Below, one piece after another: positions 45,278-57,841 of a stretch of DNA of 58,161 nt. Location of the stretch: positions 1 to 58,161 of the forward strand of contig NW_003139495.1 of NCBI RefSeq assembly GCF_000003605.2, read 5' to 3'. Position 1 is the stretch's first letter. Each line of letters opens with the position of its first letter. Source of the stretch: Saccoglossus kowalevskii (lineage: Eukaryota; Hemichordata; Enteropneusta; Harrimaniidae). Made by a program: the position numbers and the translations under genes. The notes below the pieces were generated by a model. It was not told where the DNA came from, made no database searches, and saw only the letters and a list, made by a program, of their open reading frames with translations.

Positions 45278-46081
45278 CTTGAATGATGTAATTTTTGTGA
45301 ATTTAAGAATGGCTTGAGTCAACAAGGTAGACCATATGTCACCTTGAAATCTGCATATTATTCAAAATAACCCAATCAGAGAGCAGGAAATCAAATGCCA
45401 TTAACCCCTAATTACAATCAGCACTTATTGGCGATAATCGAACAAATTCACCTATTGTGATATCCGTAATAACATGTGCTTCGCACTTTCATAAATATCT
45501 CACCTGTTACATAATCTATATAAAGTGTATTGGGTTATTGTTTTATAGCATGCATAAATGAAATGTAGTGTGCGTGAATATTATTGAATGTCATTCATGA
45601 AATGAGCATAGATCATCCGTGATTACAATATGCCAATCAGTAAATGATCACAAGATGGCGCTCCAACAAACAGTCTGCTTAACAGCGCCCTCAAAATCGT
45701 AAAATTATATAACCGCCTTAAGCAAGTCAATGACATCTATTATTCTACTTGAATAATGCATCACCACTGGACGTTTTTAGCAGGCTTTGTAACCACTGGG
45801 TAAATAAATAAGTAAAAAACAGCACTTCACAGGATTGCATGCAATTATCGTTAGATATATACGCAAGCTGTGATGCCATTTATCCATTTTAATTGAGTCG
45901 GGTTAAGCAGGTGTTTAACTCAAATTCGACGTATTTGCAATTTTGCGACCATATAAATGGCGATCGATGTCATTTAAATTAGATGAAACTAAATGCTAGA
46001 GATTGGATCGCGAATGGAATTTGCGATTTGGAAATGTTTCGATTCAATTATTCTCCAATTCGTGGATTCAAAACATACTCA

Positions 46082-46181
46082 TTCCCCAGGTGAGGCTCGA
46101 ACTCACAACCTCCGCATTACTCAGTAACAGAGCAGTACTGCCATATAAGTACGGCGCGCTAACCGATTGTGCCACTGGGGA
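46082..46181 (-). tRNA. tRNA-Ile(UAU), intron-containing
   Basis: Intact, same structure as 6452-6551. Confidence 0.93.
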
Positions 46182-46392
46182 AGATGAAACAAACAATTGA
46201 GTGCACTTTCAATAGTATAACCGCATTTTGTTCAAAACAACTTGCGTCAGAAATCTCGTGGAATTTTAATATTAGTTCTCTTTATTTAAATTTTACGGTT
46301 TATATATAATTGTACGAATATAAGTTAAAAGTAAAACATATACAGAACAAATGCACTCATACGTAGCTGATATTTAGCAGCACGGTTTATTA

Positions 46393-46848
46393 TTAAAACT
46401 TTCTTGAAACTGGTGGGTAATACAAAATGACTCGAATTGAAGATATCTGACTACTTGCATTGAAAGATTGGCCAGGAATGTCACGCGCAGTGTCTTTTGT
46501 GACATTACTAACAATACGTCCAACACGTTTAATCCTTTTATTGTTCGATACATCACAGTGTCCGGCTTTTCGTTTCGACTGACAACGTAGTATTTTGGCA
46601 ATACTAAAGTCACTAAACTCATTTCCGTTTACATGTCTTTCTTGTGTTCTCTCGCTATGTGTAATCGAGGAAACGTAATTTGGCGTCTTTTTCTTGCATG
46701 ACTCCATCGACGACGGCGTGCTTTCAGGTTTATATCGCGCAATATAATCCTCGTTCGCTTGGCTGTTAGTTGTTATAAACTCGTGGTTATTGGATTTCTT
46801 ATATCCTCGACGACGGCGGCGGAAGTCGCTTTCAGCAAACATTTCAGA
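46393..46848 (-). pseudogene. Fox copy 25: 3' fragment, same deletion as copy 12
   Basis: It has the identical AAACATTTC/AGAGA/ATCAGAGAGCAGG junction as copy 12. The start and nearly all of the forkhead domain are absent. The frame from ESDFRRRRRGYKK through eh1 to RVILYYPPVSRKF is open, without copy 12's extra T. Confidence 0.88.
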
Positions 46849-47556
46849 GAATCAGAGAGCAGGAAATCAAATGCCATTAACCCCTAATTACAATCAGCAC
46901 TTATTGGCGATAATCGAACAAATTCACCTATTGTGATATCCGTATTAACATGTGCTTCGCACTTTCATAAATACCTCACCTGTTACATAATCTATATAAA
47001 GTGTATTGGGTTATTGTTTTATAGCATGGATGAATGAAATGTAATATACGTGAAAATTATTGAATATCATTCTTGAAATGAACATAGATCATCCGAAATT
47101 TCAATATGCCAATCAGTAAACGATCACAAGATGGCGCTCCAACAAACAGTCTGCTTAACAGCGCCCTCAAAATAGTAGAATTATATAACCGCCTTAAGCA
47201 AGTCAATGACATCTATTATTCTACTTGAATAATGCATCACCACTGGACGTTTTTAGCAGGCTTTGTAACCACTGGGTAAATAAATAAGTAAAAAACAGCA
47301 CTTCACAGGATTGCATGCAATTATCGTTAGATATATACGCAAGCTGTGATGCCATTTATCCATTTTAATTGAGTCGGGTTAAACAGGTGTTTGACTCAAA
47401 TTCTAGGTATTTTCAATTTTGTGACAATAAAAATGGCGATCGATGTCATTTAAATTATATAAAATAAATGCTGGAGATTGGATCGCGAATGGAATTTGCG
47501 ATTTGGAAATGTTTCGATTCAATTATTCTCCAATTCGTGGATTCAAAACATACTCA

Positions 47557-47656
47557 TTCCCCAGGTGAGGCTCGAACTCACAACCTCCGCATTACTCAGT
47601 AACAGAGCAGTACTGCCATATAAGTACGGCGCGCTAACCGATTGTGCCACTGGGGA
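47557..47656 (-). tRNA. tRNA-Ile(UAU), intron-containing
   Basis: Intact, same structure as 6452-6551. Confidence 0.93.
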
Positions 47657-47867
47657 AGATGAAACAAACAATTGAGTGCACTTTCAATAGTATAACCGCA
47701 TTTTGTTCAATACAACTTGCGTCAGAAATCTCGTGGAATTTTAATATTAGTTCTCTTTATTTAAATTTGACGGTTCATATATAATTGTACGAATATAAGT
47801 TAAAAGTAATACATATACAGAACAAATACACTCACACGTAGCTGATATTTAGCAGCACGGTTTATTA

Positions 47868-48695
47868 TTAAAACTTTCTTGAAACTGGTGGGTAATACAA
47901 AATGACTCGAATTGAAGATATCTGACTACTTGCATTGAAAAATTGGCCAGGAATGTCACGCTCAGTGTCTTTTTTGACATTACTAACAATACGTCCAACA
48001 CGTTTAATCCTTTTATTATCCAATACATCACAGTGTCCGGCTTTTCGTTTCGACTGACAACGTAGTATTTTGGCAATACTAAAGTCACTAAACTCATTTC
48101 CGTTTACATGTCTTTCTTGTGTTCTCTCGCTATGTGTAATCAAGGAAACGTAATTTGGCGTCTTTTTCTTGCATGACTCCACCGACGACGGCGTGCTTTC
48201 AGGTTTATATCGCGCAATATAATCCTCGTTCGCTTGGCTGTTAGTTGTTATAAACTCGTGGTTATTGGATTTCTAATATCCTCGACGACAGCGGCGGAAG
48301 TCGCTTTCAGCAAACATTTCTTTCCAACCCTCTGCTAGTCTCCAGAAATGACCGTGAGTCAGGTCATGTATACTACGAGGACTCTTGATGAAGCAATTTT
48401 TTACAGAGAGGTTTTGACGGATTGAATTCTTCCAGCCAGGGCTCTTCACCCGATAATACGGAAAAGGTGTCTCTATATAGCGGTAGATATCTTTCAATGT
48501 AGCCCTCTGTTCCGCGTTTGACCTTATAGCCAAGACGATAAGTGCTACGAAGCTATACGGCGGTCGGTCTACGCATGACAATGTACTGTGAGAGTTGAAA
48601 TTACTGGTATAAGGTGGATTGGCATACATATACTGTATGCGTGAGTAAACATCTGCAGCATACATTACGTTACCTCTTGGATTGTGCATCGTCAT
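47868..48695 (-). pseudogene. Fox copy 26: A/C mosaic with a single nonsense after the domain
   Basis: The 5' half is subfamily A (SNAEQR, NSIRQNLSVKNCF) and stops at TAG 48275-48273 just after RRCRRGY, the same nonsense as in copy 14. The 3' half is of the subfamily C type (CKKKTPNYV, NGNEFSD, DVLDNKRIKRVG) and is in frame with the 5' half to the standard stop, so this one codon is the only break. Confidence 0.83.
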
Positions 48696-49500
48696 CTCGA
48701 ATGATGTATTTTTTGTGAATTTAAGAATGGTTTGAGTCAACAAGGTAGACGTTAAGTCACCTTGAAATCTGCATATTATTCAAAATAACCCAATCAGAGA
48801 GCAGGAAATCAAATGCCATTAACCCCTAATTACAATTCAGCACTTATTGGCGATAACCGAAGAAATTCACCTATTGTGATATCCGTAATAACATGTGCTT
48901 CGCACTTTCATAAATACCTCACCTGTTACATAATCTATATAAAGTGTATTGGGTTATTGTTTTATAGCATGCATAAATGAAATGTAATGTACGTGAAAAT
49001 TATTGAATGTCATTCATGAAATGAGCATAGATCATCCGTGATTTCAATATGCCAATCAGTAAACGATCACAAGATGGCGCTCCAACAAACAGTCTGCTTA
49101 ACAGCGCCCTCAAAATCGTAGAATTATATAACCGTCTTTAGCAAGTCAATGACATCTATTTTTCTACCTGAATAATGCATCACCACTGGACGTTTTTAGC
49201 AGGCTTTGTAAACACTGGGTCAATAAATAAGTAAAAAACAGCACTTCACAGGATTGCAAGCAATTATCGTTAGATTTATACGTCAGCTGTGATGCCATTT
49301 TTCCATTTTAATTGAATCGGGTTAATCAGGTGTTTAACTCAAATTCGACGTATTTGCAATGTTGTGACCATAAAAATGGCGATCGATGTCATTTAAATTA
49401 GATGAAATAAATGCTGGAGATTGGATTGCGAATGGAATTTGCGATTTGGAAATGTTTCGATTCAATTATATCTCCAATTCGTGGATCCAAAACATACTCA

Positions 49501-49600
49501 TTCCACAGTGATGCGCGAACTCACAACCTTCGCATTACTCAGTAACAGAGCAGTACTGCCATATAAGTAGGGCGCGCTTACCGATTTGTGCCACTGGGGA
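49501..49600 (-). tRNA. Degenerate tRNA-Ile(UAU)
   Basis: Acceptor mismatch (TCCACAG), altered T arm and B box (GTGATGCGCGAACTC), a changed anticodon stem (AGTAGGGC) and an extra T in the D arm (CCGATTTGTG). The UAU loop is kept. Likely a pseudogene. Confidence 0.6.
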
Positions 49601-49812
49601 AGATGAAACAACCAATTGAGTGCACTTTCAATAGGATAACCGCATTTTGTTTAATGCAACTTGCGTCAGAAATGTCGTGGAATTTTAATATTAGTTCTCT
49701 TTATTTTAAATTTGACGGTTCATATATAATTGTACGAATATAAGTTAAAAGTAATACATATACAAAACAAATACACTCATACGTAGCTGATATTTAGCAG
49801 CACGGCTTATTA

Positions 49813-50640
49813 TTAAAGCTTTCTTGAAACTGGTGGATAATACAAAATGACTCGACTTGAAGAAATCTGACTACTTGCATTGAGAGATTGGCCAGGAATG
49901 TCACGCGCAGTGTCTTTCGTGTCATTACGAACAATACGTCCAATGTGTTCAATCCTTTTATTGTCCGATATATCACAGTGGCCGGCTTTTCGTTTCGACT
50001 GACAACGTAGTATTTTGGCAATACTAAAGTCACTAAACTCATTTCCGTTTACATGTCTTTCTTGTGTTCTCTCGCTATGTGTAATCGAGGAAACGTAATT
50101 TGGCGTCTTTTTCTTGCATGACTCCACCGACGACGGCGTGCTTTCAGGTTTATATCGCGCAATATAATCCTCGTTCGCTTGGCTGCTAGTTGTTATAAAC
50201 TCGTGGTTATTGGATTTCTTATATCCTCGACGACGGCGGCGGAAGTCGCTTTCAGCAAACATTTCTTTCCAACCCTCTGCTAGTCTCCAGAAATGACCGT
50301 GAGTCAGGTCATGCATACTACGAGGACTCTTGTTGAAGCAATTGTTCAAAGAGAGGTTATGACGGATTGATTTCTTCCAGCAAGGGCTCTTCTCACGATA
50401 ATACGGAAAAGTTGTCTCTATATAGCGGTAGATATCTTTCAATGTAGCCCTCTGTTCCACATATGACCTTATAGCCAAGACGATAAGTGCTACGAAGCTA
50501 TACGGCGGTCGGTCTATGCATGACAATCTATTGTGAGAGTTGAAATTACTGGTATACGGTGGATTGGCATACATATGCTGTGTGCGTGAGTAAATATCTG
50601 CAGCATACATTAAGTTACCTCTTGGATTGTGCATCGTCAT
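49813..50640 (-). CDS. Fox copy 27: forkhead factor, C/A mosaic, intact frame
   Basis: 275 residues from the ATG at 50640. The N-terminal two thirds are subfamily C ([20 protein letters not shown], with CFNKSPRSMHD). After eh1 the tail is subfamily A-like (RIEHIGRIVRNDTKDTARDI, SSSRVILYYPPVSRKL), and the following tRNA is also the degenerate A type. The crossover lies between ~49,980 and 50,040. Confidence 0.84.
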   Translation of the reverse strand: MTMHNPRGNLMYAADIYSRTQHMYANPPYTSNFNSHNRLSCIDRPPYSFVALIVLAIRSYVEQRATLKDIYRYIETTFPYYREKSPCWKKSIRHNLSLNNCFNKSPRSMHDLTHGHFWRLAEGWKEMFAESDFRRRRRGYKKSNNHEFITTSSQANEDYIARYKPESTPSSVESCKKKTPNYVSSITHSERTQERHVNGNEFSDFSIAKILRCQSKRKAGHCDISDNKRIEHIGRIVRNDTKDTARDIPGQSLNASSQISSSRVILYYPPVSRKL

Positions 50641-51445
50641 CTCGAATGATGTAATTTTTGTGAATTTAAGAATGGCTTGAGTCAACAAGGTAGACCATAT
50701 GTCACCTTGAAATCTGCATATTATTCAAAATAACCCAATCAGAGAGCAGGAAAACAAATGGCATTAACCCCTAATTAAAATACAGCACTTAATGGCGATA
50801 ATCGAACAAATTTACCTATTGTGTTATCCCTAATATCATGTGCTTTGCACTTTCATAAATATCTCACCTGTTACATAATCTATATAAAGTGTATTGGGTT
50901 ATTGTTTTATAGCATGGATGAATGAAATGTAATGTACGTGAAAATTATTGAATATCATTCTTGAAATGAACATAGATCATCCGTAATTTCAATTTGCCAA
51001 TCAGTAAACGATCACAAGATGGCGCTCCAACAAACAGTCTGCTTAACAGCGCCCTCAAAATAGTAGAATTATATAACCGTCTTAAGCAAGTCAATGACAT
51101 CTATTCTTCTACCTGAATAATGCATCACCACTGGACTGTTTTAGCAGGCTTTGTAAACACTGAGTAAATAAATAAGTAAGAAACAGCACTTCACAGGATT
51201 GCAAGCAATTATCGTTAGATTTATACATCAGCTGTGATGCCATTTATCCATTTTAATTGAGTCGGGTTAAGCAGGTGTTTAACTCAAATTCGACGTATTT
51301 GCAATTTTGCGACCATATAAATGGCGATCGATGTCATTTAAATTAGATGAAACTAAATGCTGGAGATTGGATCGCGAATGGAATTTGCGATTTGGAAATG
51401 TTTCGATTCAATTATTCTCCAATTCGTGGATTCAAAACATACTCA

Positions 51446-51545
51446 TTCCCCAGGTGAGGCTCGAACTCACAACCTCCGCATTACTCAGTAACAGAGCAGT
51501 ACTGCCATATAAGTACGGCGCGCTAACCGATTGTGCCACTGGGGA
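51446..51545 (-). tRNA. tRNA-Ile(UAU), intron-containing
   Basis: Intact, same structure as 6452-6551. Confidence 0.93.
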
Positions 51546-51756
51546 AGATGAAACAAACAATTGAGTGCACTTTCAATAGTATAACCGCATTTTGTTCAAT
51601 ACAACTTGCGTCAGAAATCTCGTGGAATTTTAATATTAGTTCTCTTTATTCAAATTTGACGCTTCATATATAATTGTACGAATATAAGTTAAAAGTAATA
51701 CATATACAGAACAAATCCACTCACACGTAGCTGATATTTAGCAGCACGGTTTATTA

Positions 51757-52584
51757 TTAAAACTTTCTTGAAACTGGTGGGTAATACAAAATGACTCGAA
51801 TTGAAGATATCTGACTACTTGCATTGAAAGATTGGCCAGGAATGTCACGCGCAGTGTCTTTTGTGACATTACTAACAATACGTCCAACACGTTTAATCCT
51901 TTTATTATCCAATACATCACAGTGTCCGGCTTTTCGTTTCGACTGACAACGTAGTATTTTGGCAATACTAAAGTCACTAAACTGTTTTCCGTTTACATGT
52001 CCTTCTTGTGTTCTCTCGCTATGTGTAATCGAGGAAACGTAATTTGGCGTCTTTTTCTTGCATGACTCCACCGACGACGGCGTGCTTTCAGGTTTATATC
52101 GCGCAATATAATCCTCGTTCGCTTGGCTGTTAGTTGTTATAAACTCGTGGATATTGGATTTCTTATATCCTCGACGACGGCGGCGGAAGTCGCTTTCAGC
52201 AAACATTTCTTTCCAACCCTCTGCTAGTCTCCAGAAATGACCGTGAGTCAGGTCATGTATACTACGAGGACTCTTGATGAAGCAATTGTTCAAAGAGAGG
52301 TTATGACGGATTGATTTCTTCCAGCAAGGGCTCTTCTCACGATAATATGGAAAAGTTGTCTCTATATAGCGGTAGATATCTTTCAATGTAGCCCTATGTT
52401 CCGCGTATGACCTTATAGCCAAGACGATAAGTGCTACGAAGCTATACGGCGGTCGGTCTATGCATGACAATGTATTGTGAGAGTTGAAATTATTGGTATA
52501 CGGTGGATTGGCATACATATGCTGTGTGCGTGAGTAAATATCTGCAGCATACATTAAGTTACCTCTTGGATTGTGCATCGTCAT
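51757..52584 (-). CDS. Fox copy 28: forkhead factor, subfamily C, intact
   Basis: 275 residues from the ATG at 52584. [43 protein letters not shown] (eh1) and RVILYYPPVSRKF are complete. The leader upstream of the ATG is of the B type (as in copies 7, 17 and 23), so the crossover lies near the start codon. Confidence 0.87.
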   Translation of the reverse strand: MTMHNPRGNLMYAADIYSRTQHMYANPPYTNNFNSHNTLSCIDRPPYSFVALIVLAIRSYAEHRATLKDIYRYIETTFPYYREKSPCWKKSIRHNLSLNNCFIKSPRSIHDLTHGHFWRLAEGWKEMFAESDFRRRRRGYKKSNIHEFITTNSQANEDYIARYKPESTPSSVESCKKKTPNYVSSITHSERTQEGHVNGKQFSDFSIAKILRCQSKRKAGHCDVLDNKRIKRVGRIVSNVTKDTARDIPGQSFNASSQISSIRVILYYPPVSRKF

Positions 52585-53380
52585 CTCGAATGATGTATTT
52601 CTTGTGAATTTAAGAATGGTTTGAATCAACAAGGTAGACCATAAGTCACCTTGAAATCTGCATATTATTCAAAATAACCCAATCAGAGAGCAGGAAAACA
52701 AATGCCATTAACCCCTAATTAAAATACGGCACTTAATGGCGATAATCGAACAAATTCACCTATTGTGTTATCCGTAATATCATGTGCTTCGCACTTTCAT
52801 AAATATCTCACCTGTTACATAATCTATATAAAGTGTATTGGGTTATTGTTTTATAGAATGGATAAATGAAATGTAATGTACGTGAAAATTATTGAATATC
52901 ATTCTTGAAATGAACATAGATCATCCGTATTTTCAATTTGCCAATCAGTAAACGATCACAAGATAGCGCCCAAACAGTCTGCTAAACAGCGCCCTCAAAA
53001 TCGTAAAACTATATAACCGTCTTGAGCAAGTCAATGACATTTATTCTTCTGCCTAAATAGTGCATTACCACTTGACGATTTTAGCAGGCTTGGTAAACAC
53101 TGGGTAAATAAAGTAAAAAAAAAACAGCACTTCATAGGATTGCATGCAATTATAGTTAGATATATACGTCAGCTGTGATGCAATTTATCCATTTTAATTG
53201 AGTCGGGTTAAGCAGGTCTTTTAACTCAAATTCGACGTATTTTGCGACCATATAAATGGCGATCGATGTCATTTAAATTAGATGAAACTAAATGCTGGAG
53301 ATTGGATCGCGAATGGAATTTGCGATTTGGAAATGTTTCGATTCAATTATTCTCCAATTCATGGATTCAAAACATACTCA

Positions 53381-53480
53381 TTCCCCAGATGAGGCTCGAA
53401 CTCACAACCTCCGCATTACTCAGTAACAGAGCAGTACTGCCATATAAGTACGGCGCGCTAACCGATTGTGCCACTGGGGA
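53381..53480 (-). tRNA. tRNA-Ile(UAU), intron-containing
   Basis: Intact apart from one G-U pair in the T stem, as at 14226-14325. Confidence 0.9.
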
Positions 53481-53691
53481 AGATGAAACAACTAATTGAG
53501 TGCACTTTCAATAGGATAACCGCATTTTGTTCAATACAACTTGCGTCAGAAATATCGTGGAATTTTAATATTAGTTCTCTTTATTTAAATTTGACGGTTC
53601 ATATATAATTGTACGAATATAAGTTAAAAGTAATACATATACAGAACAAATCCACTCACACGTAGCTGATATTTAGCAGCACGGTGTATTA

Positions 53692-54521
53692 TTAAAAACT
53701 TTCTTGAAACTGGTGGATAATACAAAATGACTCGAATTGAAGATATCTGACTACTTGCATTGAAAGATTGGCCAGGAATGTCACGCGCAGTGTCTTTTGT
53801 GAAATTACTAACAATACGTCCAACACGTTTAATCCTTTTATTGTCCGATACATCACAGTTGCCGGCTTTTCATTTCGACCGACAACGTAGTATTTTGGCA
53901 ATACTAAAGTCACTAAACTGTTTTCCGTTTACATGTCTTCCTTGTGTTCTCTCGCTATGTGTAATCGAGGAAACGTAATTTGGCGTCTGTTTCTTGCATG
54001 ACTCCACCGACGACGGCGTGCTTTCAGGTTTATATCGCGCAATATATAATCCTCGTTCGCTAGGCTGTTAGTTGTTATAAACTCGTGGTTATTGGATTTC
54101 TTATATCCTCGACGACGGCGGCGGAAGTCACTTTCAGCAAACATTTCTTTCCAACCCTCTGCTAGTCTCCAGAAATGACCGTGAGTCAGGTCATGTATAC
54201 TAAGAGGACTCTTGATGAAGCATTTGTTCAAAGAGAGGTTATGACGGATTGAATTCTTCCAGCCAAGGCTCTTCACACGATAATACGGAAAAGTTGTCTC
54301 TATATAGAGGTAGATATCTTTCAATGTAGCCCTCTGTTCCGCGTATGACCTTATAGCCAAGACGATAGTGCTACGAAGCTATACGGCGGTCGGTCTATGC
54401 ATGACAATGTACTGTGAGAGTTGAAATTACTGGTGTACGGTGGATTGGCATACATATGTTGTGTGCGTGTTTAAACATCTACAGCGTACGTTAAGTTACA
54501 TCTTGGATTGTGCATCGTCAT
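53692..54521 (-). pseudogene. Fox copy 29: frameshifts shared with copy 20 (subfamily D)
   Basis: It shares the GATAGTGC 1-nt loss (~54,366) and the GCAATATATAATCC 2-nt gain (~54,045) with copy 20. It also has an extra A near the stop (ATTAAAAACTTTC). [19 protein letters not shown] and RRRRRGYKK are readable in one frame and eh1 in another. Confidence 0.84.
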
Positions 54522-55323
54522 CTCGAATGATGTATTTTTTGTGAATTTAAGAATCGTTTGAGTCAACAAGGTAGAACTTAAGTCACCTTGAAATCTGCAT
54601 ATTATTCAAAATAACCCAATCAGAGAGCAGGAAATCAAATGCCATTAACCCCTAATTACAATCAGCACTTATTGGCGATAATCGAACAAATTCACCTATT
54701 GTGATATCCGTAATAACATGTGCTTCGCACTTTCATAAATACATCACCTGTTACATAATCTATATAAAGTGTATTGGGTTATTGTTTTATAGCATGCATA
54801 AATGAAATGTAATGTACGTGAAAATTATTGAATGTCATTCATGAAATGAGCATAGATCATCCGTGATTTCAATATGCCAATCAGTAAACGATCACAAGAT
54901 GGCGCTCCAACAAACAGTCTGCTTAACAGCGCCCTCAAAATCGTAGAATTATGTAACCGTCTTAAGCAAGTCTATGACATCTATTCTTCTACCTGAATAA
55001 TGCTTCACCACTGGACGTTTTTAGCAGGCTTTGTAAACACTGGGTAAATAAATAAGTAAAAACAACACTTCACAGGATTGCATGCAATTATCGTTAGATT
55101 TATACGTCAGCTGTGATGCCATTTATCCATTTTAATTGAGTCGGGTTAAGCAGGTGTTTAACTCAAATTCGACGTATTTGCAATTTTGCGACCATATAAA
55201 TAGCGATCGATGTCATTTAAATTAGATGAAATAAATGATGGAGAATGGATCGCGAATGGAATTTGCGATTTGGAAATGTGTCGATTCAATTACTCTCCAA
55301 TTCGTGGATTCAAAACATACTCA

Positions 55324-55423
55324 TTCCACAGGTGAGACTCGAACTCACAACCTCCGCATTACTCAGTAACAGAGCAGTACTGCCATATAAGTAGGGCATT
55401 CTAACCGATTGTGCCACTGGGGA
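55324..55423 (-). tRNA. Degenerate tRNA-Ile(UAU), subfamily A unit
   Basis: Acceptor mismatch (TCCACAG), altered D arm and anticodon stem (AGTAGGGCATTC) as in 629-735, but without the 7-nt repeat. One T-stem pair is lost (GTGAGACTCG). Confidence 0.58.
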
Positions 55424-55634
55424 AGATAAAACAACCCATTGAGTGCACTTTCAATAGATAACCGCATTTTGTGTAATACAACTTGCGTCAGAAATATCGT
55501 GGAATTTTAATATTAGTTCTCTTTATTTTAAATTTGACGATTCATATATAAATGCACGAATATAAGTTAAAAGTAAAACATATACAGAACAAATACACTC
55601 ATACGTAGCTGATATTTAGCAGCACGGTTTATTA

Positions 55635-56462
55635 TTAAAACTTTCTTGAAACTGGTGGATAATACAAAATGACTCGACTTGAAGAAATATGACTACTTGC
55701 ATTGAGCGATTGGCCAGGAATGTCACGCGCTGTGTCTTTTGTGTCATTCCGAACAATACGTCCAACATGTTTAATCCTTTTATTGTCCGATACATCACAG
55801 TGGCCGGCTTTTCGTTTCGGCTGACAGCATAGTATTTTGGCAATACTAAAGTCACTAAACTGTTTTCCGTTTACAAGTCTTTCTTGTGTTCTTTCGCTAC
55901 GTGTAATCGAGAAAACGTAATTTGGCGTATGTTTCTTGCATGACTCCACCGACGACGACGTGCTTTCAGGTTTATATCGGGTAATATAATCCTCGTTCGC
56001 TTGGCTGTTCGTTGTTATAAACTCGTGGTTATTGGATTTCTTATATCCTCGACGACGGCGGCGGAAGTCGTTTTCAGAAAACATTTCTTTCCAACCCTCT
56101 GCTAGTCTCCAGAAATGACCGTGAGTCAGGTCATGTATACTACGAGGACTCTTGATGAAGCAATTGTTTACAGAGAGGTTTTGACGGATTGAATTCTTCC
56201 AGCCAGGGCTCTTCGCCCGATAATACGGAAAAGTTGTCTCTATATAGCGGTAGATATCTTTCAATGTAGCCCTCTGTTCCGCGTTTGACCTTATAGCCAA
56301 GACGATAAGTGCTACGAAGCTATACGGCGGTCGGTCTATGCATGACAATGTACTGTGAGAGTTGAAATTACTGGTATACGGTGGATTGGCATACATATGC
56401 TGTATGCGTGAGTAAACATCTGCAGCATACATTACGTTACCTCTTGGATTGTGCATCGTCAT
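55635..56462 (-). CDS. Fox copy 30: forkhead factor, subfamily A, intact
   Basis: 275 residues from the ATG at 56462. It differs from copy 1 at only a few residues (for example SIHD for SIHE, DIPG for DIHG, RAKSPGW for RVKSPGW). NSIRQNLSVNNCF, RRRRRGYKK, eh1 FSIAKIL and RVILYYPPVSRKF are complete. Confidence 0.87.
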   Translation of the reverse strand: MTMHNPRGNVMYAADVYSRIQHMYANPPYTSNFNSHSTLSCIDRPPYSFVALIVLAIRSNAEQRATLKDIYRYIETTFPYYRAKSPGWKNSIRQNLSVNNCFIKSPRSIHDLTHGHFWRLAEGWKEMFSENDFRRRRRGYKKSNNHEFITTNSQANEDYITRYKPESTSSSVESCKKHTPNYVFSITRSERTQERLVNGKQFSDFSIAKILCCQPKRKAGHCDVSDNKRIKHVGRIVRNDTKDTARDIPGQSLNASSHISSSRVILYYPPVSRKF

Positions 56463-57265
56463 CTCGAATGATGTATTTTTTGTGAATTTAAGAATGGTTT
56501 GAGTCAACAAGGTAGAACTTAAGTCACCTTGAAATCTGCATATTATTCAAAATAACCCAATCAGAGAGCAGGAAATCAAATGCCATTAACCCCTAATTAC
56601 AATCAGCACTTATTGGCGATAATCGAACAAATTCACCTATTGTGATATCCGTAATAACATGTGCTTCGCACTTTCATAAATACCTCACCTGTTACATAAT
56701 CTATATAAAGTGTATTGGGTTATTGTTTTATAGCATGCATAAATGAAATGTAATGTACGTGAACATTATTGAATGTCATTCATGAAATGAGCATAGATCA
56801 TCCGTGATTTCAATATGCCAATCAGTAAACGATCACAAGATGGCGCTCCAACAAACAGTCTGCTTAACAGCGCCCTCAAAATCGTAAAATTATATAACCG
56901 TCTTGAGCAAGTCAATGACATCTATTATTCTACTTGAATAATGCATCACCACTGGACGTTTTTAGCAGGCTTTGTAAACACTGGGTAAATGAATAAGTAA
57001 AAAACAGCACTTCACAGGATTGCATGCAATTATCGTTAGATATATACGCAAGCTGTGATGCCATTTATCCATTTTAATTGAGTCGGGTTAAGCACGTGTT
57101 TAACTCAAATTCGACGTATTTGCAATTTTGTGAAAATAAAAATGGCGATCGATGTCATTTAAATTAGATGAAATAAATGCTAGAGATTGGATTGCGAATG
57201 GAATTTGCGATTGGGAAATGTTTCGATTCAATTATTCTCCAATTCGTGGATCCAAAACATACTCA

Positions 57266-57365
57266 TTCCCCAGGTGAGTCTCGAACTCACAACCTCCGCA
57301 TTACTCAGTAACAGAACAGTACTGCCATATAAGTACGGCGCGCTAACCGATTGTGCCACTGGAGA
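57266..57365 (-). tRNA. tRNA-Ile(UAU), minor variant
   Basis: The acceptor has one G-U pair (GGAGA on the plus strand) and the T stem has one change (GGTGAGTCTCG). The anticodon loop and 26-nt intron are kept. Confidence 0.82.
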
Positions 57366-57534
57366 AGATGAAACAACAAATTGAGTGCACTTTCAATAGA
57401 ACAACCGCATTTTGTTCAATACAACTTGCGTCAGAAATACCGTGGAATTTTAATATTAGTTCTCTTTATTTAAATTCATATATAATTGTACGAATATAAG
57501 TTAAAAGTAATACATATACAGAACAAATACACTC

Positions 57535-57545
57535 ATACGATGCAA
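57535..57545. other. Deletion junction: a unit without Fox
   Basis: ACTCATACG, which normally continues into the Fox 3' end, runs directly into ATGCAATTTATCC from the spacer beyond the forkhead sites. One whole Fox copy with its promoter is missing here (~1.46 kb), leaving two tRNA genes ~480 bp apart. Confidence 0.85.
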
Positions 57546-57741
57546 TTTATCCATTTTAATTGAGTGGGGTTAAGCAGGTCTTTTAACTCAAATTCGACGT
57601 ATTTTGCGACCATATAAATGGCGATCGATGTCATTTAAATTAGATGAAACTAAATGCTGGAGATTGGATCGCGAATGGAATTTGCGATCATAAGTGTTTC
57701 GATTCAATTATTCTCCAATTCGTGGATTCAAAACATACTCA

Positions 57742-57841
57742 TTCCCCAGGTGAGGCTCGAACTCACAACCTCCGTATTACTCTGTAACCGAGCAGTACTG
57801 CCTTATAAGTACGGCGCGCTAACCGATTGTGCCACTGGAGA
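57742..57841 (-). tRNA. tRNA-Ile(UAU), minor variant
   Basis: Same acceptor G-U pair as 57266-57365 and a few intron changes (CTGTAACCGAGC). Loop CUUAUA and the T arm are intact. Confidence 0.86.
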
